The position numbers and the translations under genes are program-made. Source: Stercorarius parasiticus (taxonomy: Eukaryota; Chordata; Aves; Charadriiformes; Stercorariidae). Taken from it: a DNA stretch of 64,000 bases. Each line of letters starts with the position of its first letter. Within the stretch, counting starts at the first letter, position 1. Positions 35,916 to 48,192 of this stretch are shown piece by piece. Under the pieces are notes generated by a model that saw only the letters and a list, made by a program, of their open reading frames with translations, was not told where the DNA came from and did not search any database. The stretch is taken from NCBI GenBank assembly GCA_013396915.1, contig VWZL01000909.1, positions 192,896 to 256,895 of the forward strand, in the 5' to 3' direction.

Positions 35916-36310
35916 GTGTCCCCCTGGGTCCTAAGGTTGGTGTTTCAGCCCTTCTTAAGAAGGATGGGAGACAGGGGGACACAGTCAATTGTCAGCATCT
36001 GCAAGTCTCTGCCCAAAGAAGTGTGACATTGATGTTTTCTTTATCCTCAGATTTGGAGTCTGCTTGGTGCTATATTTATAATTTTCCCTGTCACATCCCA
36101 CTTTCTTCTCCTGAGCTGCCAGCTGCATTCTGGCAGTGACCCCAGCACCCCCAGGCCCCAGGCACAAAAAAGGGGTATGGTTTGTTAGGCAGCAACTGCG
36201 GGGGGCGGTGTCACCCCATCCTCAGAGGAGCCATCCCCAGAGCTGAAGCTGGAGCAGCAGAGGCAGCAGTCCCTGGCCCTGGTACAGGGGTTAAATGAGT
36301 GACACCCAGC
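35916..36310. other. GC-richer island of unknown nature with nested inverted repeats
   Basis: This block stands out from its AT-rich surroundings. It opens with an 11-bp inverted repeat, GTGTCCCCCTG (35916-35926) and CAGGGGGACAC (35972-35982). Between the arms is a perfect 14-bp palindrome CCTTCTTAAGAAGG (35950-35963). To the right, 36189-36302 stays open for 37 codons and ends in TGA, encoding a Glu/Gln-rich tail with PSSEEPSPELKLEQQRQQ. There is no start codon, and a stop precedes it. It could be a decayed exon or retrocopy, an LTR fragment, or a short GC-rich regulatory element. I cannot decide from sequence alone. Confidence 0.45.
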
Positions 36311-36709
36311 TCAGGCTGGTTAATTCTCAACTTATATGTCTACAGAGAGGATGTATGAAATGGATGTGTGTTGGATACTGTTAGAATCATATATTCAGAC
36401 CTAATACCATAAAAAAACATTCAACTGAAAGATGAAATAAAGAATTTTCTATCTGTGAGGTAGGCAAATTAAGTAAGAAGTCTGTAATACAGGATTATAA
36501 ATATGTAATGCTGTTGACAAGTTAGAGGAATGGCCTGAAGTAAACTACAAAAGAGGGAAGTATAAAATGTTTCATCTAGGTAGGGATACTCATCTGTGTA
36601 TATATTCAAAATGGTGAACAGTGGGGTAGATTGAATTTCACTGCAGAATGTGACTGAAGAGTTGCAGTGGATCACAAAAGAAATGTTTCTTTATTCCAAA
36701 GCATAAGGT
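36311..36709. other. Unique AT-rich DNA, no gene seen
   Basis: Nothing recognised between the GC-richer island and the next CR1 piece. Confidence 0.5.
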
Positions 36710-37090
36710 GGAAATGGCCTCAGGTGACTGTCTATTCTATCCCTGTCTCATTACAAAGACTATTCCATGTCATCCTTGACCAGTGTTTGTCTAGTTTGTT
36801 CTCAAAGACCTTTAGCAATAAAGGCTCTCTAGGGTCTCCAGAGAATCGTCTCTAATGCTTCACTACCCTTTTTCTTATGGTGGTTTGTCTAATGTTTGAA
36901 CTTCAATTTTTTTTATTTTGCTGTACTTTAATACCATTTTTCCTTTTCTGTTATGCACATGGAGTACATGATTTTCTTTTTTTTTCCCAATCTTCTATGA
37001 ACATATAGACACTTAGTGTGCTTTTCCTCCTACACTTGCAAGTCTTTTTCTATAAGATAGAAAATCAGTTTTTCTGGTCTTTCTGGGCTA
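36710..37090 (-). mobile_element. Old CR1-clade LINE fragment, 3' UTR region
   Basis: The + strand shows the antisense wording of an old CR1 subfamily in the right order: CATCCTTGACCAGTGTTTGT, CTAGTTTGTTCTCAAAGACC, then 'tctagggtctccagagaatcgtctctaatgcttcac', TCTAATGTTTGAACTTCAAT, and later TATGAACATATAGACACTTA. Divergence is high compared with the copies at 1-650 and 27593-27885, and no tail is seen on the left side. Edges are approximate. Confidence 0.65.
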
Positions 37091-38178
37091 CTAGAACTGC
37101 GGCTTTTGTGCTGTATGCTGCTAACAGCTCAAGCTGCTTCAGATAATCATTACCAAAGCAGCGTTAGTCTGGATCACTGGGATGTTTCTATGAGGGAACT
37201 AGAGGCTAATAAAATTGGCATTAATCAGGTTATGCTAGGACTTGGCTATTGAAGCATCCCAGGCTCATTCTGCAATGGACTGCTGTAGAGACTTTGCTAA
37301 CTCCCATCTGTAAACTCTCACAGGGAGCCCTGTCCTTGGCTTTGCAAGGCAAATGGTACATATCTTGCCTCTCTGCACTGCAGAAGGGGATGAGATGTAA
37401 CTGACTGGAGGCAAACTGGTGTTTAATAACGAAGTGTTGTATAATTCTGGGGCATAGCAAAAAGAAATAATTGATCTGTCAACTGAGCAGGTCACAGACC
37501 TTACCACTGGAACTCAATAACCTCTAATGTTAAATTACTAACATAACCCCTAGCTTTCTTTGAACTGGTTCAAGTAATCTTCACCCAGGTAATTCCCAGG
37601 CACAGTTTTAGGGCTAGCATTGGCCAGGGATCATTCTCAATAGGCAAATCTGTATATAGCAACCCTATTATGAAGCTTTAGGGACTTAAATAGTGTGGAT
37701 ACCTAGACTATTGCTGGTTCACCTCGGGGTCAACGAATAAGTTCTGGTTCTCTTCAGTTGACTAACACAGACATATTTATAACACAACTCTTCATTTTTA
37801 CCCTGCCCACATATGGATTAGGTAGAGCAGAAAATCGTGTTTTAGAAAATCGGTCCCACAAAATCTTGAAAAAGCTAGTATTATTTGACACAAAACAGAA
37901 GATTTCAGAGATACAAAATAATAGTATTCAGATATATGAAAGATTGTAGCAAAGGGGCAAATAAATAATTACTTTCTACAGTATGAATAAGACAAGAAAT
38001 AATAGGCCTATTTTGCAGGAAGGAAGATTAAGCCTGGGCATAAAGAAAAGCCTCCTGATGGGGAGATAGCTAAGCACCCAGGTGAGTTACTTAGTCAGTC
38101 TATGGCAATAGAATAGCTAAAGATTTTTAGATACAGGTTAGGAAAAAACATTTCTCTGTCTCAGTTTGAGTAGAATTA
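37091..38178. other. Unique DNA, no gene seen
   Basis: Moderately AT-rich; bases 37100-37540 are less AT-rich than average. Overlapping - strand frames at 37230-37507 show no conserved-domain look. No repeat recognised. Confidence 0.5.
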
Positions 38179-38695
38179 GAATCATAGATTATCCTGAGTT
38201 GGGAGGGACGCACAAGAATCATCAAGTCCAACTGCTGACTCCACACAGGGTAACCTAAGAGTTAAACCGTATATCTAAGAACATTGTCCAAACTCTTCTT
38301 GAACACAGAGAGGCCATGACCACTTCCCTGGGGAACTTGTTCCGGTGCTTGAGCACCTTCTCATTGAAGAACTTTTTCCTAATATCCAATTTGAACTTCC
38401 GCCAGGACAGCTTTAAGCCATTTCCTCATGTCCTATCAGCAGACACCAGAGACAAGAGATCAGCACCTCCCTCTCTGCTCCCCCTTATGAGGAAGTTGCA
38501 TACAGCAATGAAATCACTCCTCAGCCTCCTCTTCTTTAAGCTGAACAAACTTAATACCCTCAGCTGAGTATAGTGGGACAATCACTTCTTTTAACTGGTT
38601 ATTTATGCTGTGCTTAATGCACCCCATGATACTGTTGGTCCTTTTTAGCTGCCAAGCCATATTGTTGACTCATATTGGGTTTATTTAATCATGAT
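38179..38695 (-). mobile_element. CR1 LINE, 3' portion
   Basis: It begins with a reversed tail and UTR (AGAATCATAGATTATCCTGA, GTTGGGAGGGACGCACAAGA). It continues with CGCCAGGACAGC-type and CTTCCCTGGGGAACTTGTTC wording, CATTGAAGAACTTTTTCCTA and ATATCCAATTTGAACTTCCG. It then enters the part equivalent to 'ccaggatactgttggcctttttggctgccaaggcacactgctgactca' near 38622-38675. The subfamily differs from that at 27593-27885 and reaches further 5'. The + strand frame across it is a shadow. Confidence 0.9.
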
Positions 38696-41600
38696 TTGAC
38701 ATAGGGGACAGAGCAGAACCCCTTTTAAGCTGTTTTCCAGTCCTTTTTTCTATGGTACTACTGCCACAACTGTGAAGATGATACTAGGGATGGTGCTAAC
38801 CCCTCAGCTGTGCTGATGCATTGCATGAGAGATTACCGGTTTGGTAGAATTAAAATAATGCTGGGGATCATGGTAACAACTTAATGCTATGCTATTCCAA
38901 TACTTCAGCTCATGCTCTGGATCTGATAGTATCCTAGTGCAGATATAAGCCTATATGGGATGATCAGGTTATATCTGTGCTGGTAAACCAGTCTTAGGGT
39001 GTAATTTCAAACACAAGAAAAAGGTGTTTTGTTAGATAACAGCTGGGAAAATATTTATTTAACAAATGCGTAGACTGGACAAACCTATAAATAATGTTTC
39101 CAAGCTGGAACAGAGGGAGACGTGGTAAGCCAGTATGTTAAGCAAGGTTCAAGTCAGGAGAGAAACTGAAAACCTGGAACAGAAACTTAAAGTAAATGCA
39201 AGTAAAAGATTAATTTGGGGAAAGTTTCAAGTTTTTTTGGAGAGAAAATATTTTCTTAGATTTCTGTGTAGGTGGCAGTGTAGGCTAGTGGGTCTTAAAA
39301 TTGTAAAGAGTAGCTTGTTTTTATGTGTGTCTACATTAAAAAAAAACCCAAACTTTAAATCATTCCTCCATTCCTCTTCTTTTACCATGGAGAACACCAT
39401 GTGACTATCTGGCATTAAACTAAAAAAAAATGGGAAAGTGTATTTTTCTCAGCTTCCTGAAAAACTAAATATGCACACACATTTTAAGGTGATGACTAAT
39501 CCTGAAAATATTTAAACCATAGCAAGATAGGCTGTGTTAAACTATCTAAGGTTTTAATCTGAAAACCAGGGATTTTAATGAAAATTCTTAAATCAAAAAT
39601 AAAGGGGAGTTTTTAGCATTCAGAACAAATATATACCGCTGATTTTCTTTGTCTAAAAGGTTTGTACTGACTTTGTGGAGTCACTAAAGCAAGTTATAAA
39701 TGATGTATGAAATGAAAGCTTACTGCCCCATGCACAGAGAGAATACAGACACCACTTTTCAATCACTGCTGCCATAAGCTTTATAATTTACTGTACTGCT
39801 GGGGTTTTAGGTTTTGTTTATTTGTTTGTTTTTCTCTATTCTGAAATGGAGCCACAACACACCACTGAGAAGAATCTGACAAAAAAAAATAAGTAATGTT
39901 AATTTTTAAAAGCTGCTTGAATTTGGGTTCTTACATATTTTTGCCATTATTTTTCTAAGGATATGAACAGCTAGATCTATTTTAAACCATTTCTTATCTT
40001 TCTGTTTCTAAGAGAAGTTACAATCAATCATACACATCTTCCGTATTTGTTAAGAATAATGCTTATCAGTTGACTCTCATGAAATATGGAAGCTCTACAA
40101 GGTATCGTGAAATTCATTTTTAATAACAAAATGCGTGATTTTAAATACAAGGGATGTAATAGTCTTTATCAGAGTTTTTGTCCTGGGGATAACAGAAGTG
40201 CACCCCTTTTTATCAAGAGTAATCTGAAATTCCCATTTTTAATAATATTAAGACTGTGGTTAAATTAAGTGCTAAAAAAAAATCTCATATTACCTTAACA
40301 CATGTTGCTGAAGTACAGCTATAATCCACATTCAGAAAACATTATCCATATCACAGAAATATATATGACAATATATGAAGGTGAGAATACTTGATACAGT
40401 TTTTTATGATTTCTTGTTACTGATTGCTGTGCTACTTTGGGTAGTTGTATATACTGATGGAAAGATTATGCACTCAGGTAACGTAAGCTGCACTATGTCA
40501 GAATAGTGACCCACACATATCCGTTGCAATTCTGAAATGTCTCCACAAAAGCCAGTTAGAGATCAGTTAAGACCTTTATTTTCTTTGTTATCCAAATGTT
40601 AATTATAATATATGTATTAATATGAAATATACAAATAATACAGATTTATGAAGTTGATGCATTACAGATGCATTAATATATGAAAATATTTAAGATAAAA
40701 TTTCAAAATACTTGTGGGATTTCTTTTGTATAGAAGACAAATGCTGTTATACTGTACTGCTGGATTTTCTCAGTTAAACGAGAGCAAATTGAAAGTAAAT
40801 CCACTCAAAATGAGAAATTTATAACAGGATTTGTCCGGTTGCATGGCATATGCTGCAGCTGAATCAAGTCCTACCAGAAGTTAAGCTAAATATCTATCAC
40901 GTATAGCTTAAATTCTAACACTGGGTTATTTTTGTATTTGATTCCCTTTTATTTAATTTATGCTTACTTCGGAACAGGAGTTGATAATATTCAGAATGCA
41001 GGAATAAGGTGTTTCCTTCCATCTCTCTTTTGAATACATTAGTTAACAAGTAAGTTGAGATTCCTTTATCACTAGAAAGAGATTAATTCATATTTATGGT
41101 GTAAAATGTTCTCATCTCAGGATAATTACTTTAAATAAAAAGAATACTATATAGGATGCTCATGTAATGTTTATCGGTTTAGATAGATACCATGTTAAAA
41201 TGAATTCCACAATGAAGTTCCTCAATATGATACCAAGTAGGAACTTGAACAGAGAAAAGTACATCTAAAACTCTTGAATCTACATCCTATAGTGAACCGC
41301 CATAGCCAATACACAATTCCTAAATGTGAAGTGGTTTTATGAAAAAAGAAACCCAATCAAACACACAGAAAACAGTTTTAATTGTAGAAAGCCTTCTAGA
41401 AATGTCTATTTTTCTCCACTACACAAGGAAAGTACCTGTGAATTTCAGAACCTCAGTAAGGTGTCTAGGTATAAGCAGAACAGATATGGATCTTTCCTGA
41501 ATTTTTGGATGATAAGTGACTTTAAGCATCATTGTATCTTTTATGATATACAAAGTTAGGCTCTTTGTGGAAGCAAGGCTTTTTGCAGATCTCTTTGGTC

Positions 41601-44246
41601 TGTGAGGAATCTGTATCTTTTTTCCTTCTACCTATGATATATAGCAGACAGCTCTTTTAAGTAATACAAATCTTGCCCATCTCAATTAGTGTTTGTAATG
41701 CATCTAGAATAATAAGGAAACTAATATTAAGCAATGATATCTGTGATAAAAATGAAAAATAAGCTGATCAGAAATCCAGGTTATCCATATTTCACCCGTA
41801 TGCCATCAAACTCAAAAGGAATGTATCTTGCTGCTGAAAGTAATCAAAAGTCAAGATAATAAAATACTTGATGTAAATGGTTTAAATATAGAAGGAAAAA
41901 CATGAGCTTGGTTAAAAAAAAAAATCAATAACATTTGTCATATCCATGGAATCAGAAGTGTTAGGCTCCTTATTAGCAAGAAAAGAGAGAAATTGCAAAA
42001 ATGAGAGCAAAGACCTAAACAAGAGTAGCCTGTTACACCAATTTGGATAAGATATTTAGACAAGCCATAGTATTTGAATAGAAATCAGTAAAGGATAACA
42101 AACAGGCATGTGAGACACACTAATAAAAGAAACCTTTTTATTTTTTTTCCTCTTCTAAGCCTAGATTTTAACAGGCTTTGTATACATCAGTGAAGCTCAT
42201 CGTGGATGAATGGGAAGAAAAAGAAAAAGACAATGGACCACCAGGAAAGGGAGAGACTAACAAAGGTTTTAAACAAATATTATCAAAGCCAGAAGGCAAC
42301 ACAGATGCCTACCTGGCAAAAAAGTGAAAATAATTGGCATGCTCCTATCTAAATTGAGTGCCTAGTTCAGTTGTTGAATGTCCCTTTATTGGCTGTTAGG
42401 AAATTATATCACTAAACAACGAAAGAATTGCTACACAATAGCTGAGCATTCTTTAAAAAGTGCAAATGTAATTGAGCGTTTTACGTAACAAAAACACTCC
42501 TGAAAGGAGATAAAATGTACTGAGTAATTAATTTTTTGTTTATGATACTTGTGCTGCATTCCAATGCTTGATTAACAAATGCAAAATAAAACACTTCTAG
42601 AACAGCCATTATGAAACTAACAGAAGATAGCAAAAGAAGAAAAAAATAAACAAGGGGTACAGCGTAATATCAGTCATCCTATTTTTATTTTAAAATGTGA
42701 GCCACATAAGAAAGACAGAAAGCTTTCATTGTTAAACATCAGGAGGGCAATACAAAGTCAAAATACATCCAGGTGCTTCAAGGTGCAATGTAAAAACTAT
42801 TCATTTATTTCAGGAATTAAGTTTGTCAACGCAATGAATGATATCCATTGTCTGGTGCATCTCCCTCTTTTATTCCTTCAAACCATTAAATGAAAATCTG
42901 ACATGAATCAAATCAAGGATCTTCAACATGGAAAGAATCAAACCAAGGGATTAATTTAGCTTTCAGGCTGATTAATTTCAGAAGCTCAGTGGATTTGGGT
43001 TTGAGGAACAGAGCAATGTACTGTTTAATACTGGCATAGAGCACATTTCTGTAAATTCCCAAGACAGACAATCATATTTTTACCAAACTTTGATTATGTT
43101 TTAGTTTGCATAGACTGAATGAACAACTGCATAATATTATTTATAGAATGTGCAAGGACACAGGAAGGAAGAGTATGTGGTCAGTTATCCTCTGTGTTAT
43201 TGGATTCATGTGGCTATTAAGCTATTTGAAGACTGCTGCTTTTTGTTAACTACTCAGTCTTAACCACGTTTAATTTTTTAAGAAATAGCATACTCTCAGA
43301 AATTAACTGTTAACTGAAAAATAGGTATTACCATGTGCTACTGCCAACACACATATGTATGTATATATTTTTTAATCTGTTTTTATGTGCCTGAATGTAT
43401 GTGTATTTTCTCTAAAAAAAAAAATATTAAAGGTTCCGATATTTTGTTATCATTTATCTAGCAAGTATGATACAGATTTTTTGGTCCCTTTAAACTACTT
43501 TAGTGATGGCGGAGTTAGAGTGGAATGATTAACATATTTTCTTTTAAGATAATCTGCCTTCTAATGACGAGGTACAGCTGAGTACCAGAACATTTAGAAT
43601 GTGGAATGGATGACTACTAAGCATAATTTATCCTATGTTTACAATAATCAATGACATTCTCATTGATCACAATAGATACATTATTTTTCAGATGACTGAT
43701 CTCCATATATCAACATTCAGTACTGATAATACATTAAATCAGTAAGTCAGTATCAACTCAGTACAGAAAAGTAGCTGAAAGGTAGCTGCTTTATCATAAA
43801 CTTACAAATGAATAATTCATTCTGCTTATTGCCTTTTCCAGTTTCAGTCACTCCACAATAAATTATCTAGTAACTCTTTTACAACTCACAAAGTTTAATA
43901 GCAAAATATAAATGGTCTGGATTTGCAGCTTTTTTTTTCCTTCAGATTGATTTCCATGGCTAGAGTCAAGACTTAATATTTTATTAGTGACCTGTACAAA
44001 ACTGGGAGGAACAAATTTGATAAAAAAATCATGAAACCACATTACTTAGATTAGTTCTTTCTTAAGTATTTCTTTATAAATCAAGTTGAGGATTTTGGGA
44101 CTAAATTGTTTCTAATGAATAAAACTCCATTAGCTACATAGGCTTGGAAGAAAAGTCCATCAAAAAATAAAGATCAGAATTTATGGCAAAGGAAAAAAAA
44201 ATAATTCAAAATAACCCATAATTCTCCTGCATCGTACATGTATGGT
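38696..44246. other. Unique AT-rich DNA, no gene seen
   Basis: About 5.5 kb without a gene, RNA gene or repeat family I recognise. Small A-runs occur (39339-39347, 41914-41923). Short frames on both strands are chance. Confidence 0.5.
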
Positions 44247-44398
44247 TGACGTGGTTTAACCCCAGCCAGCAACTAGGACCATGCAGCTGCTCGCTCACCT
44301 TCCCCCCGCCGCATAGAGTAGGGAGAAGGATGGGGGATAAGGAACAAAAAAACCCCAGCCTCGTGGGTTGAGATAAAGGCAGTTTAATACAGCAGTTA

Positions 44399-44416
44399 AA
44401 TAATAATAATAATAAT
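44399..44416. repeat. Simple repeat (TAA)n inside LTR
   Basis: Six TAA units within the R/U5 part of the LTR. The ERVL-type LTR at 17015-17616 lacks it at the matching place, so it probably expanded after insertion. Confidence 0.85.
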
Positions 44417-44534
44417 GGTAAAAGAATATATGAAATAAAGTGATACAACACAAGTTGCTCTTGCCACCCGATGATAGATAGCCTACCCTATCCCAAGCAG
44501 TAATGGTGGATTCCTGCCTCCCAGCCAACCCCCA

Positions 44535-44542
44535 TTTATATA
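44535..44542 (-). promoter_or_regulatory. TATA box of ERVL-type solo LTR
   Basis: TATATAAA on the - strand, within GTATATAAATGGGGG, at the expected position near the end of U3. It is intact in this copy and decayed in the related LTR at 17015-17616. Confidence 0.65.
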
Positions 44543-45171
44543 CTGAGCATTACATCTATGGTATGGAACATTCCTTTGGCCAGCTTGTCCTGTCTATGCT
44601 CCCTCTCAGCTTCTATGGGAAGCTGCAAAAGTCCTTGACTAATGTAAACATCACTTAGTGACAACTAAAGCAATATATATTTTCAACATTATTTTTATAC
44701 TAAATCCAAAACACAGCAGCTACTAGAAAGAGAATTAACTCTATCCCAGCTGAAACCAGGGCAAGGGTTTAATCCTAAAATTTTGACACTAGCAGCATCT
44801 CTGATATTTCTAAGGTCCACAGTCATTTGATGATCTCTTCTGGTGTAGGTTGCCTGAAATCTTTTGACAAGACATTGAGTTTGATGTTGAGTGAAACTGT
44901 AAGAAGAGTCTCCTTAAAATCATATAGCATCCCTACTCCTAACTAATTTCATTTAACTATTTTATTTTACTTTTTTCCCCTATATATACTTAGTAACAAT
45001 ATATTATCTAAAACCTTTCCTGTTAAATTAATACAAAGCTTTGACAACAATGATAGTGCTGCACATTTCTGAGGGAAAAAAAAGTATCTAAGTTAAATCA
45101 GATTTAAACAGTAAAGATTCCCATTTACTTTAGCTTGGAATGATTACATCCACAGTTTCACACTGCAAATA

Positions 45172-45245
45172 CTGGGTCAATCCAACTCCTTTTGAAATCA
45201 GAGATTGTTTGTATACCCAGTTTAAAGGCAGTTGGATCAGATCCT
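45172..45245. repeat. Possible ancient amniote interspersed repeat relic
   Basis: CTGGGTCAATCCAACTCCTT then TTGAAATCAG at the left, and GGCAGTTGGATCAGATCCTG at the right, form the two arms typical of an old repeat containing 'gatccaactcccattgaagtcaatgg...ggatcaggccc'. It shares the TTGGATCAGA(T/C)CC core with 16150-16215. The family is not named. Confidence 0.4.
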
Positions 45246-48159
45246 GAATCAGTAGCATATTCTTGTACATCAGACTAACAGAGAACACAGAAGAGATTTT
45301 TCTTCTCTAATCTTTCAGCAGTGAAGAATAATTAAAATAGCAAAGTGACAACTGCATTTCACCATGCATGATTTTCAAATATGAACTGTATTATGCTGAT
45401 TCTTTTTTCACCTAACAGGGTCAGTAATGAAACTGCTTGGAAGAAAATTGCTAAGTATAAGAAGATATATAAAGTTTAAGATCAATAGTTGTTCAGTATG
45501 CATTGTATGGGAGACGGGATACTATATAACAATAATGAAGAAATATATTGTACATGATGAATAGCATGTTCTTTAATATGGCTCCAATAAAATAAAAGAT
45601 TAATGAGAGTCTTTAAATCCAGGCAAATTTCTTGACAAGAAGCTGTCACCCAGTGCAGTGTTTTATACATTTAAAGATAGGAAGAAAAAGCACACGCGTG
45701 CATTATTCTACTTCTCTTTCCTTAAATGATCTCAAATACAGTTTCATACCTATTACTCAATATTTATACTAGAAAATATTACAGTGTTACAACTACAAAA
45801 GTCTGTCTTTTGAAATGATGCACAGTCAGTGTATTCAAGTATAAAGGTGTCCAGTCCAATTCTACTTTCCCTGTGTTGTCTTCGAAAGGACTGCAGAAAT
45901 ACAGGGAATTTGTATGATGTGGGCAAATATAAATTCCATATCATGTAAACAAAATCATAAAAAGTCAATTTGTAATGAAGTAAAATATATGAGTTGAATG
46001 TATTTGGCAGGCTTTTCGTAGTTGCTTATGATGTTTTTCAAGGAGCAAACTAAAAACATGTAAAGAACACATCTCTCCTTAATTATCTTCTGTTTAAAGG
46101 CATTCTGTTAGTCAGCTAAGAAGGCTCATTTTTCGCCTCTATGTGAGTGATTTTGAATATATGAAACCAGTATTCCTTCCCTTAGTGAGAGACAGTTTAT
46201 GACTTTGAAGAAATATACTTCTTCCTTTAAAAGAGTGTATTTTGTGTCCAGAATTAAAAAATATTTTCTCTCATAAGCAGTACTTAAAACGATGTGAAAG
46301 TCCTCTACTTTCCTCCCTTAACTTAAAGTTAAATCTTTAAGCTGGAAGAAAATACAGAAAATGAAACTTCCAAATTTTAATTGCACCTGGTTCAAAGAAA
46401 GAAGTGTAAGGTCACGAGCCTTGGAAAATGATTCTTACCATGGAGCACAAGACAGATATATGAAATGTTCTTCAATTATTTGAGCCAATAGTTCTCAAAT
46501 CTGATGTGGCCTTCTAGAGCTAGCCAATGATTATTGGATCATGAAAGTTATCAATAAAAATCCTAAGCAGTATAAATTACTGTGTGTAGGGATGTATTTG
46601 CAAATATCCTGCTTTGCAGTATGTATCATCATGGTCTCAAGGTCCCACTACGTAAACTACAACTGTGAACTCCTTTTGCCAGTCTGCAATCTAAACTTTG
46701 TCTGAACCCAAAACTATTTCTGAAAATTGAAAACACGCCTCAGACCTGTATATCACCCACCTGTCTCAGTTGATACTATTTGCAGGAGTTTACAGTAAAA
46801 TCCTTGCAATTAATTTTTTCAGTTGAAGAACTGCAAACTATCTTGGATCCATAGTAGCTGGCTTTCTCATTCAAGGTATCTGAATTTATCTTCCAAAGCT
46901 CAGCCAGACTAGGTTTTGCCTTTCTTTTTACTGATAAGAAAAAATTTATTTCTTTATACACTATTTATACGGGTTCTTTTTGAAACAGTGACAATACTAT
47001 CCATGTCAAGCAACACACTTCACTGGTTTATTATACATTTCTTCAAATGCTCCATGTTTACCACAAAGTCAAGTTTCCATACAGTCTTTTTGTTCTGGGT
47101 AGCTCAGGCTGTGGGAAGTTACCATAGTATGACACTTTGCTCAATGTATAATTTAAAAACAAGCTTCCAAAGTAAGCTGAAAGTTACCATGAATCTTAAC
47201 AGGTTTTACAACAGTGGCCTTGCAGCACACTTCTTGTTCACTCTATCCAACTGTCATATACACATACTACAGAAAATTAAACAGGTTAGTAGGCAGGATA
47301 GCTTCTAGTTTAATTCTTATGGGCTTATATTTTAGTTTCCTTATGCACAGAGTAAAAAGTGAATTAAAAATACTCTTCCATGAAGTATTTGTAATAAGAA
47401 TTAAAACATAACTAGAATCAGTAGCTCAGTGAGAGTGCATAGTACCTGTGAAGGGGAAATTTTCCATCCATTTTCTTTTGGATAGAACACCACCTGTGAA
47501 TTTATCCTGTGGTATCTCTTTTTCATAGCTCTTTGTCACTCTGACTGTATACTTTCTATTTCCAGGAAATCCTGTAACAGCACCTGTAAAGTCTTGCGCT
47601 CAGAGGAACCATCTTTGACTGAATACAGATGTTTCAATGAGAAATTTGGGAATGTCATCCAGGGATAATAAGCATCAGTCATTCCTCTTTGAAACAAGAA
47701 GTGTCTGGAGACATTTCTTAGAAAAGGAAATTCTTGTTTTATAGACCAAATACCAAAAAAATACTGCAAGTATTGAAAAAGGTCAAATATTTCAAATGTC
47801 CCCATCTCCTTTAAAACTGATAATCAGCTAGAAATATCCTTGTGAAATATTTAGGAAATATCCAGTTTGTGACCTCTGGTTTGCCTTTCTTATACAATTC
47901 CGTGTGTGTAAGATCTTTAATGAAGCAACAACAACATCTGGCATGAACTTGTTTATACCAGGCAGACCATCCTAGTTCAGATGAAAACCATGAAGTTACT
48001 AAGAGATTTGTGTGCCCCTGAGGCAGAAAAATAAAAAAAGAATATGTTAACCATACAAATTAGGGATATTTTACACATAGTTTCAGGCTACACTTTTGTA
48101 TTCAGTTACCACCTTTCAGGAAATGATCACTTATAGAAAATAGATTAAGAGATAGGAGA

Positions 48160-48160
<1 letters not shown>

Positions 48161-48190
<30 letters not shown>

Positions 48191-48192
48191 CC
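48161..48192. repeat. Simple repeat (CAAAA)n
   Basis: Five clean CAAAA units flanked by A-rich sequence. Likely length-polymorphic. Confidence 0.9.

Larger units (their letters stand above)
44247..44763 (-). mobile_element. Complete solo LTR, ERVL-type
   Basis: Read on the - strand it starts TGCCCTGGTTTCAGCTGGGA and TAGAGTTAATTCTC at 44763. It runs through GGAATGTTCCATACCATAG-type U3 wording, a TATA box and an R region with a (TTA)n run. It then has TGCCTTTATCTCAACCCACG and AGGCTGGGG, and ends GGGGTTAAACCACGTCA at 44247. It is 517 bp with canonical TG...CA ends. Flanks are ATGGT (44242-44246) and AGGGT (44764-44768), a 5-bp duplication with one mismatch. It is related to the + strand LTR at 17015-17616. 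No internal sequence is present, so it is solo. Confidence 0.9.

Noticed and set aside
44206..44528. Two - strand frames of about 80 codons
   Set aside because: Both fall within the R/U5 part of the - strand LTR and include its (TAA)n run.
46916..47308. 130-codon frame in AT-rich DNA
   Set aside because: Composition is Phe/Leu/Ser/Thr-rich as expected from AT-rich DNA. No domain, no splice-site context, and overlapping frames of similar quality.
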